Shown here: piece by piece, positions 1 to 64,000 of the stretch
Layout of the letters: each line of letters opens with the position of its first letter
How positions within the stretch are numbered: position 1 is the stretch's first letter
DNA from: Echiichthys vipera
Taxonomy: Eukaryota; Chordata; Actinopteri; Perciformes; Trachinidae
Assembly (NCBI GenBank): GCA_963691815.1
Contig: OY829654.1
Span: forward strand, 23,180,771 to 23,244,770
Reading direction: 5' to 3'
DNA: 64,000 bases
Position numbers and translations under genes: made by a program
The notes under the pieces: model-generated
Told to the model about the DNA's origin: nothing
Seen by the model: the letters and a program-made list of their open reading frames with translations, nothing else
Database searches by the model: none

Positions 1-450
1 AATCTTCTGATTAGGAATAAACCTTCCTGTCCGTTGCTGAAAAGTGTCGGCCTTCAGTCTAAGTGGTGGTTCTTGAGAGAGCCTGATATATTCTGAGGTG
101 GTAACGTCATGTACAAAGTTTGAGAACCACTGGGCCGACTTTGACTTTTTTTATTGAGTGAAGATTTACATCCCAAAATAGTTTCAGTGTGAACAGTAAG
201 GATTTTTATGGGTGCTGAGGATTGCAAACAACGATAAGTCTGGAGTTTAGTTGGAATTGGTACTAAAACAGTATTTGTAGTCATGCTGTAAACTCCTCTG
301 AATACTTGTGTTTGTCTTTTGAGTGTTTATGTGTAAAGTGACATGCACCTGTCTTCACCAGAGGGAGGCGCTCTCTGCTTATTTTCCTGAAACACATTTA
401 CCTGCAGCCCCTCCCTGTCTCTCTCTCTCTGTCTGTCTTTTCTTTTTTAG

Positions 451-506
451 CAGGCAATGTGATGCTGATAAATGCTGCCGGGCAGATAAATGGCAGCGTG
501 AATCGG
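451..506 (+). CDS. unidentified plus-strand gene, window exon 1
   Basis: A pyrimidine tract and TTAGCAG acceptor precede it; the donor is GTAAAT. Frame chosen by continuity with exon 2: GNVMLINAAGQINGSVNR. Both halves of the NAGNAG keep the frame and differ by one codon. Confidence 0.65.
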
Positions 507-3441
507 GTAAATATTTTAAAATGACCGCTTTATTTGATGTATAATTTCATCCAAATAAAACTCAGGAGCAGCTCATATAAAATGAACAAATGATTCATAA
601 AGTCAACATTCATGCTAGAAATGACAAATGTTTCACCGGTGTAAAGTAATCACTCAAACACTTTGATCTCAGTCTGAGGACAGCAAGGAACAAGTGGCCA
701 TCTGCCTCCAGCGTGACGCCTGGGACAAAGTCACAGGCAGCAACTGGTCCAATCTGCACCACAGCCCCACTTCAAACTCCACCTCCCACAACGCAGAGCT
801 ACAGGATCTGACAATACCTGCTGCCTACTTCCCAGCACCAGGTACTATTTATTTGTGTGACTATGTTTACATGTGATATTCTAGTTTTGGGTTTTATTTT
901 TCCCTTATTGTTTTTATTGCAGTTTTTGTTTCCATTCAACAAAACTGTGTCTACAAAACAAACACAAAACACACACATCAGCTCTAACATGAGACGAACA
1001 TACGCCATAATACAAGAGGGGGTGGGTCAGTCTTACAGTACCAGAATGTCGTTCGAGTGCACCACAGTCCCTTCAACAGAATGGAGGAAAGATCCAGTCC
1101 GATAAAGTCCAGAAATGGGTGCCACACTCCGTCGTACTGATCTACGCTGTAATGTGTGACGTTGGTAAGAGTTTCTAGAGCAGGGCTGCCCAATCCTGCT
1201 CCTGGAGAGCTACTGTCCTGCATGTTTTAGGTTTCTCCCTGCTCCAACACACCTGACTCTAATGGTTATCAAACTTATGACGAGCTTCAGCTGCTTGATA
1301 ACGAGCACATCATTAGAATCAGGTAAAACATGCAGGACAGTAGCTCTCCGGGAGCAGGATAGGGCACCCCTGTTCTAGAGGAGTCAGTTCAAAAATGATT
1401 TTACGACAACCGCAGAAAGGGAATCTTGTCACTGCGAGATAATATTTTTCCTAGCGACAAACGTTAGAATACAATTCAATCTTTTGTTGACTGCTGTTTT
1501 TAGACGGTCACTTAGACGACCTGGAATTAGGGACACGGGATCCATTTCTATATTAATGTGAAAAATTCTCTCCATTTCACTTATAATTTCAACCCAATAT
1601 CTTTGAAGTTTAGGCAAGGCAAGGCAACTTTATTTGTATAGCACTTTTCATACACAAGGCAGACTCAAAGTGCTTCACAGCACAACATGTCATGAATTAA
1701 AATGCATTACAGAAAGACAAAGAGAGACAATAATAAAAACAGTGCGGACGTTAAAAGTGCAAAGGTTTAGCAGAAAGCTGAGGTGAACATAAAAGTTTTC
1801 AGTCTAGTTTTAAAAGTGGTCAGAGTGGGTGAAAGTCTCACATCTTCAGGAAGTTTTTTCCAGCTGTTTGTTGCATAATGACTGAAAGACGCTTTCCCTT
1901 GATTTGAGTTTACTCTGCGAACCACTAACAGATTGGCCTCAGAGGATCTTAGTGATCTAGAAGGCTTATGTAGTGGGAGCATATCAGGGATATACCTCGG
2001 CCCTAGACCATGTAGTGATTTATATGTGAGCAGGAGGATTTTGAAATCAATTCAGTGTTCGTTAAAGTTACAGTTTACGACAAGTTAAAGTTAAAGTTTA
2101 CGACAAGAACAGAAACAATGAGTTAAAGTTCCCATATCAGTTTTACACTTGAGACACAAAAGGGAAAGAGAGCGGTTGAAGGATATTCCAGTTTTAACCT
2201 GATTAAGAAGTTACTTTTAATTAAGAAACTGTCATTTAAGCAGCACTTAAATGATTACCATTGTTGTTAAGGTTTCCATTACTGAGGAGGAAGACTTAAC
2301 TTTGTGCTAAATAAAGTTAAATCTAAAATGGAAAATTGTTTCGCTCCTTAACAGATCTGATGAATATCCTGTTGTTTTCTTTTTTATACGTGTAAAGCTT
2401 TGGTTTGTTTTACCTTTATCCATTGGATTTGTGGTTGCAGTCAATGTGCAGACACAGGCCATGAAGGACATTAACGTTAATATACTCCCTGCAGTTCCTT
2501 GTTTTGTGAATGATGCACAAGTTGACGCAGCTGTGCCATCTATGTTTGACCAATCCTCAAAAAGTTCCTTAACATTGGAAACACTACCCATGGTGCAGTG
2601 GGACTGGGCGTTGTTACAGCACCAACACCAGTACCCTTAAAGTGATACCGATAGCAATAGAGAAGTTAATTTGCCATGGTTACAGTAGAAACCTTTGACT
2701 GAGTCATGCGGGAGCGCATCAATCCTATTTTAAAAAAGGCAAAAACTACCTTGACTGAGTGTAAAAACGTTTCTGCACGTTTGAGGAAGTTTTATAGCAT
2801 TTTGACATCTCCATAAAGCTTTGTGAGTGAAAATGCACAATGAAGTACAGCTAACCATACAGGAACTAAATTTAGCCCCTGGTTCCTCCGGTGGAAACAC
2901 AACTTTACTTCCTGTGTTCCTCAAAAGGTTCTTGGTCGCCTGTTAAAGATCCTGCGGTGTAAACGCTCTATGTGATACCAGTGGTGTGTTGGTTTGAAAC
3001 AGCTAAATGCGTTTAGGAATAGATATTGGACTAATGCACTCATGGACTCCTCACTGACCTTTTCAAACTAATCTCGCAGGCACCTCCCGAGTCATCAGCC
3101 AGCGTCTCCAACCTGCAGGAAGCGAGGCGGAGGAAGCGACCTACTGCTCCACTCAGCACGACTCCGTCGACCTGTCGAGGCTGGAGCACCAGCAGAGGGC
3201 GGAAGCTCTGGAGCAGCAGCAGCAGATGAAGATCCTGGAGTGGGAGAACAGGATGAAGGTGCTGGCGTGGGAGCAGGAGCTGGTGAAGGAGAAGAGGAGA
3301 GCGGCTCAGCAGAAGGAGAAGGCCTTCAGGATGAAGAAAGCTTACTACAAAGCCAAGCTAAAGAGGATGGGCGAGGACGTGCCGCCATCGTCCACCAGCA
3401 GCAGCGACGACGAGGAGAAAACGTCTGATCCGACATGCTGA
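451..3441 (+). CDS. unidentified coiled-coil protein, C-terminal three coding exons
   Basis: Three exons join in phase: 451-506 (or 454-506), 673-841 and 3080-3441, ending in TGA at 3439-3441. The visible C-terminal part is about 194 residues. Exon 1 reads NVMLINAAGQINGSVNR. Exon 2 starts SEDSKEQVAICLQRDAWDKV and is Ser/Asn-rich. Exon 3 starts TSRVISQRLQPAGSEAEEAT, then a charged coiled coil from about SRLEHQQRAEALEQQQQ through KKAYYKAKLKRMGED, and an acidic Ser tail (SSSDDEEKTSDPTC). The basic 'LAWEQELVKEKRRA' helix resembles the C-terminal coiled coils of fish Myb/SANT-like and other nuclear proteins, but no DNA-binding domain is in view. The 5' part lies before position 1. It converges on celsr3. 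Confidence 0.75.
673..841 (+). CDS. unidentified plus-strand gene, window exon 2
   Basis: Acceptor gatctcag, donor GTACTA. Open throughout, encoding QVAICLQRDAWDKVTGSNWS, then LQDLTIPAAYFPAP. It leaves one nt, which the next exon completes as Gly. Confidence 0.72.
1181..1372. mobile_element. hAT-type MITE with 8-bp target duplication
   Basis: 192 bp, no coding capacity. The terminal inverted repeats begin CAGGGCTGCCCAATCCTGCT on the left and CAGGGGTGCCCTATCCTGCT on the right (reverse complement), and run about 50 bp with few mismatches. Perfect duplications TTCTAGAG flank it at 1173-1180 and 1373-1380. An 8-bp duplication with CAGGG-type ends is diagnostic of hAT transposition. An autonomous hAT would be needed to move it. 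Confidence 0.92.
1611..2055 (-). mobile_element. LINE 3' end (L2/CR1-group), truncated reverse-transcriptase ORF plus 3' tail
   Basis: On the minus strand the frame reads FKILLLTYKSLHGLGPRYIP, then SRSLRSSEANLLVV and WKKLPEDVRLSPTLTTFKTR, with a stop at 1767-1769. This is the typical C-terminus of fish LINE reverse-transcriptase ORFs (pattern 'LWNSLP..LR.APTLTSFKSRLKTHLF'). A short 3' UTR follows (GTGAAGCACTTTGAGTC, GTGCTATACAAATAAAG) and ends in TTGCC repeats at 1611-1625. It is 5'-truncated and cannot move by itself. Confidence 0.88.
3080..3441 (+). CDS. unidentified plus-strand gene, last exon
   Basis: Acceptor ctcgcag. It encodes about 119 residues rich in Glu, Lys and Gln: a heptad-like coiled coil (LEQQQQMKILEWENRMKVLA) followed by a very basic segment and the acidic end SSSDDEEKTSDPTC. 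High GC and purine bias over the coding stretch contrast with the AT-rich flanks. Confidence 0.8.
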
Positions 3442-4264
3442 ACTCTTTTAATGGTTGTATTTTTATCAGTGCTCGTTGATTTCTTGTATTCTTTTTGTCT
3501 ATATGTCATGGAAGTGTTACTATTTTTATAGATTGTTTTTTATTATAATGCAAATCTAAATCTGTTGTTACCCAAAGGGGGACAATTACTATTCTGCTAT
3601 AGGAGTAAAACTTCTTTGGGTCTTTTGAAGTAGACTGCAGCTTTTGAAAAGCATATGGAAAGTAGCTCAAATACTCTACAGCACAAGTGAGATTTGAAGT
3701 GAAGTACAAAACAAAAGTAGTGCTTCAGAAGACGATACGCTCACCAGAAGTAGCAAACAACCCCTCTGCAAGGTGACAACCACCTTCTTTGTCTAAGTAA
3801 GCTTTCTCAAAGATATTCAAAACTAAACTATTTGAGAACAAGACTTCAGTATCAACCGCGGTGAAAAATGTTGTAGTAATAGACCTATAGAGGTACATGG
3901 ATATGCTATTTCACATGAATACTTTGCACATCTAGTAGTAAAATCATGTTTTTGTAATGTAATCATGTCATTTATCACAATGCGTCTTCAATATTGAAAA
4001 TGCCGAGATCATGGCTGTCTGTAAAGGTTGTGGCCTTATCCCAGGGGCGAACATTTTAAAGAATGTATTGAGATTACATCTGCAGATGTAGAAATGACGT
4101 TCCTAAATGGACAATTTTATCCTTTTACTTGCATAGCTTCTTTTGCATGTTAACATGAGTGTGTGTGCTTAAACTTACGTCCTTGTAAATAAATCTGAAT
4201 TTGGTACAATGTTGGACTTGTGTACAGGCAGATGAATCCAGGAATAAGAAAAAAACAGAATAAA
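3442..4264 (+). other. probable 3' UTR of the plus-strand gene
   Basis: AT-rich noncoding sequence after the TGA. Two AATAAA signals on the plus strand (4188-4193 and 4259-4264) are the likely ends. No coding potential is seen. Confidence 0.5.
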
Positions 4265-7200
4265 TGAGTGGAGAAACATGGCCAGAGTACAGTATTTGGA
4301 CCATGCTCATTATTACGCTGCTATAACAACCTCTGATGATTGGACCTGGCAGCAGGGATTTGCTCCAATTCTGTTACTATAGTTATGCGTTAATGGGCTT
4401 TAGAGTGGCTGGTAGACATTTTGAACTTTTGAACTATTTTGAGGGACTGATCTGAGAGTGGTATATTTTCTCATCGAACCGCAAAGAGGTGAATGAGCAA
4501 AATATCCCTTCTGTTTGTACGTACATGTTAAAGCAGACATTTCTTTTGTAACATTACAAATAGAAACGTGTCGTGGAGCTGCAGATGAACAGGAGCTTTG
4601 GTCAGTTTTTGTTTTGGCCCCTGCAGGTCACATCTACGGTTTATTCAAGGTCTGTTTACGTTCTGTCTCAGCCGGGTGCTTCTGTGGGCTGGGAATCAAG
4701 GTGACAGCTGAACATCTCTGACACCTCCGAGTGTGACAGGATACTTTGAGACTCAAAACAAGTCAGAGAGAGAGCCTTCCAGAAAAACACGTCCCTCTGT
4801 CACCATGTTCCCTCTGCTCAGTTTTTAGCACCTGGAAATGTCATGGATATAAAACAGCACACACACATAATAAATATAAAGACAGTTGTGTAGGAATAAG
4901 TCTTTTTTTTAATTTCCAACATTTCTCTTGATCCGCGGTAACAGGGGAACAGCTGTTTCCATGCCGCCGTCCCCTTGCCGACGGCGGGATAGAAGGCATC
5001 CCAAAATGAACACACAAGCTAAAATTGACAATCTCTCTTCCCTCCTCCTCCTCTTCCTGACCATCTCTCACTCTGTTTCTTTCCTTCTTTCCCTTGCTCA
5101 CTGTGTTTTTTACCAGAGCACTTCACAACGTTTCAGTCTCAACTCAGTCTTCCTGTCTCCCCTTATGCATGTGGCTGCTATTGGTCCGAACCAGATTAAC
5201 CTGAAGCTGGAGTTTTCTGTCACTTCACTGTTACTGACAGCTGACTGTTAAAAAGTGTATAAAAGCACATACACTACCATGAAATGACATGATCTTGTGC
5301 ATGTGAAGCTTCAGAGAAAAAGCGCTTTGATTTGGGACATATCTGCACTATTTACACCCAGGATTCAAATTTCAGTTTAGATATGTTGACATTCTGTCTG
5401 GGGAGGATTTCTTTTATGTCGCCTCCGTGACTGGATAACGAAAAGCAACGTGTCCTGAATCACATTGTAAACAGAGACGTTTCTATCTTCACTTTCCCCT
5501 CTCTTCTCGCCCTCCGTCTGTGCAGTGAGACTCAGATCATAAGAAACAGAAAAATCACACATACTTCTTCGACAGCAACAACCTCATACAAAAATGGCAA
5601 AATAAATAATCAATACAGTGTCAATAAATTATCAATAAATAAAATAAATCTCATGTCTGTACAAGTTAAAGGTACTGTCAGTTGAAAATAAACTGATCTG
5701 TGATGAAAAAAAAAGATGGAGTGAGGAGGAATCAGATTTATTTTAGGTGGACTGCCCCTTTAACAGACTAGTGGGTAGTGTTCCCCTGCAGGAGCATTTT
5801 TTGGCAACAGGATGACAGACTGTGGAGATATGCATTTGTGTGTGTGTGTGTGTGTGTGTGTTTATTCATCTGCATCTCCATGCTTTTTTTCTTCCTCTGT
5901 GAGGAGGAATGTCCTCGCCCTCCTCCCTGCAGTTAAATCCTGCAGTGTCAGTTTGTTCTTTTTTGTCTGGTTGTGTCTCATTTTTGTTGTACTCTCATTG
6001 TTCTCTATTTTAGCCTTCCCGTTTGTCATCCTCCTCCTCTCTTGCTGCTCTAATGTTATTACAAGTATCCTTTGACTGTTGCAGTGTTCTCTGCTCAAGG
6101 ACAACACATTTGGGCATTACAGCAACCTCAATGTGGCTTCAGTGTTTATGAGCCACTGTATTTTTTTTAGCCAGAATCCCTTAATCCTTATGAAGGCTGG
6201 TGGAGACTGTCTGCCTGTCTCCATTACCCGCGTGTCGTTACCTTAAGGCCGAACTCGCTTGCTCCAACAGCTTAGAGAAAAGGAGCAGCTGCTGATGGCA
6301 AAGACCTGCATCTCAAAACCACTTAGAGGCTTTTAGCAGTGACACGGCTGACATCTCCTCTCATCAGCAAACCGGTACGGTGCTGCACAAGCTCCGCCCG
6401 ACCTGACAAGAGACGTCATCTTTGTACTCAGTTCTTAACAACGAGTGCAAATCTGTATTAAAGTGTTCTGGAATGTGAACCTCTTTAGAAATGACAGCAT
6501 GCGCTGGGTGGTTTTTCGAGCCAGTTAGCGAAGTGGGGAAATGTCTCACATATAAAGGGTATTCTAAAGTCATTTCTCAGCAACTGTGTTCAGCCAAGCA
6601 AGTAAAAAAAACAAAAAACCTGACATGGGATTCAGATGCTACAGACATGAGCTAATATATTCCGGTAGATGCAATGCTGGATATGTACGGTAGGTCTGCA
6701 TTTAGGTCTCCAGAGTAATATCTGAGCGCACAAAGACATAATTCATAATGTCTTCCCTTTGATCTGCTCTTATCCTACATGCCAAACCAAAATCCATTTA
6801 TGTATGCAGTCAAATAAAAAAATAACAACCACAGTGGATTGTGTTGTAGCGCAAAACTAGGGCCTCATTAATAAAAAATAAAAAAAATTCAATTTAGACT
6901 TGTTTCTATGGCACAATCATAAAAAAACAAACATGATTAAAACAAAACTGAATTACATGTAGAGCGTTCACACCCTGCACAAGTCATTTGCATCACAGAA
7001 AACCATGTATCGGACGGATTTGTAAGCAGTTGTCCCTTTGGCTTGGATGTGCACACAGCTTCTGCATGAGAGGCTTTTTTTGTAAATGAGTCTCCTGGAT
7101 GCTGCCGGAGAGATTCGGCCGCTCCGTGGTGGTCTTCTTGAGGCAGGTTGAGTCGTGACGCATCAAAGAGAAAAAAAAAACCTTGAGGGTCTTTGAAAGA

Positions 7201-8228
7201 TGCAGCCTCATACAGAGACGCAGACGGATAGGTCTCTGTAATATCAACCGACTGATATGGTCTGGGTCAGACAGCACCAGGCACAAAGACACACAGACAG
7301 AAGACAAGGTCACATTCATATACAGCGGATCACAAAACAGCACAATCCCCCTGTAGGGAGCTGATACTTTGACACTCGCGACTGAGCTTTAACTGTTGAA
7401 CCAACGACTCTGAACCTTCACGTGCTTTAGCTTAACGTTGGCCATATTTCTCTTCACAATCATCTTCCATCAAACCTCTTCTCTTATAATAATCCCTTCC
7501 TCTATTTACAATCACTTCTCGCCACTTTGATATTTTCCTTTCAACCACAGGTCGTGGTTTCTGTAATCTCATCAGATACTATTGCCGGACCCCTGTCACA
7601 GAGTTAATGCGTGTGAGGAAAGGTTACTGAGGAAAACTTTTTTTTCAGGGAGAAATTTGGGGGATTTTTTTTCTTTGTCTTGGAAAGTGTTTCCCTCAGA
7701 GACGGACAAGACTGCACTCACTCCAACCTCACTCACAACCTTACACGGACACAATCATTTAAAAAAAGAAAAGAAAAAAGAAAGAAAACATCACAAGAGA
7801 TTTCTTCTTCATCTCCAATGAAAAAGATACAAAATGTATAAAAATGTTATTTACAGTCTTTTCCTTTTTTTCTTCTTTTTAGGCGGATGTTGTCTGGATG
7901 TGTTTGAAATCTGAGGAGTTTGTCTTTGTCTGAACAGTTTTTAGGTAGTAAAGATGGCTGACTCATCGTCCAAAGAAACTTCACAGATCGTAGGCGGTGG
8001 GACTAAAAACTTAATTTATACAGTACAAACTGCCCACAAGCTTTCTTTTATCCTCATGGACGCTCCTTCTGTCTTACTTTCTTTCCAACCTTCTGTTTCC
8101 TCTGTCCCTAGTTTGTTTCTAGTCCTCCCATGTCCCAGGGTGCCCCAGTGGTTCAGGATCATCTATGACCTTTGAACTTGTCCCTGGTGTTCCAAGCACT
8201 GTCACAATGCATAAAGGGATGGCTGTCA
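4265..8228. other. convergent intergenic region and celsr3 3' UTR
   Basis: The gap between the two gene ends. The right part must be celsr3 3' UTR (minus strand); its left limit is unclear. A (TG)12 lies at 5837-5861 and a purine-rich run at 7760-7800. I see no further gene, RNA gene or long repeat. Confidence 0.5.
5737..5742 (-). terminator. celsr3: candidate distal celsr3 poly(A) signal
   Basis: This is the only canonical minus-strand AATAAA I see between the celsr3 stop (8229) and the end of the convergent gene. If used, the 3' UTR is about 2.5 kb. Variant signals nearer the stop cannot be excluded. Confidence 0.3.
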
Positions 8229-63846
<55,618 letters not shown>

Positions 63847-64000
63847 CTGAGGGTTCAAAATCAAGAGAACTCATTATTCCAATCAAAAAACAAACATAAA
63901 CTACAGCAGAGAAGTTGACCTTGTCTTTGCGATTCAAAATCGATTCAATACATGGAGGTGGTAATTTCAATTTCTACTGCAGTCTGCTGCGTGCTAATAA
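63847..64000 (-). other. celsr3: celsr3 intron, running off the window
   Basis: Sequence upstream of the first exon in gene order. No exon is recognised before the window ends, so the cadherin-repeat exon lies outside. Confidence 0.7.

Larger units (their letters stand above)
842..3079 (+). other. intron of the unidentified plus-strand gene
   Basis: It contains the hAT MITE (1181-1372) and the LINE fragment (1611-2055). Around 2730-2960 there is diffuse sequence of transposon-remnant character (e.g. GGTTCCTCCGGTGGAAAC) that I could not bound. No coding exon is seen between 842 and 3079. Confidence 0.5.

Noticed and set aside
4928..5251. 107-codon plus-strand open frame in the intergenic region
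   Set aside because: Composition follows a CT-rich tract; no homology pattern or flanking signals.

Overview
This window is vertebrate genomic DNA, most likely from a ray-finned (teleost) fish. Supporting signs are short coding exons in AT-rich introns, a very heavy load of CA/GT and CT/GA dinucleotide repeats, fish-type LINE tails and hAT/Harbinger-like MITEs. There are no prokaryotic, viral or CRISPR features, and I see no previously undescribed multi-gene system.

About 87% of the window (8229-63846, minus strand) is the 3' two-thirds of one gene, celsr3, a flamingo-type planar-polarity adhesion GPCR. I could place 33 coding exons with matching splice phases. They total 5,699 nt, or 1,898 residues plus a stop. 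In order they encode an EGF repeat, LamG1, EGF, LamG2, two EGFs, a laminin-EGF pair, HormR, the GAIN domain with GPS, seven membrane helices and a cytoplasmic tail of about 560 residues. The cadherin repeats and the first EGFs lie upstream, beyond 64000. Assignment to CELSR3 rather than CELSR1/2 rests on the tail, above all LDILSSILASF and SATSHSISE-SPDSE, and on a tiny terminal exon (8229-8256) ending RSEGQS.

The left end (451-3441, plus strand) holds the last three coding exons of a second, convergent gene. It encodes an acidic-tailed coiled-coil protein that I do not recognise. Its probable poly(A) signals are near 4190-4264. The 4.3-8.2 kb stretch contains the intergenic gap and the celsr3 3' UTR.

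The introns hold a hAT MITE with a perfect 8-bp target duplication (1181-1372), a LINE 3' end (1611-2055), a Harbinger-like MITE carrying about 109 CT units (16650-17508), another TIR element (60777-61194), a perfect 19-bp hairpin (14486-14527) and more than 25 microsatellites. Several microsatellites sit within a few bases of celsr3 splice sites. Apart from the listed repeats, I saw no second gene nested in the celsr3 introns.
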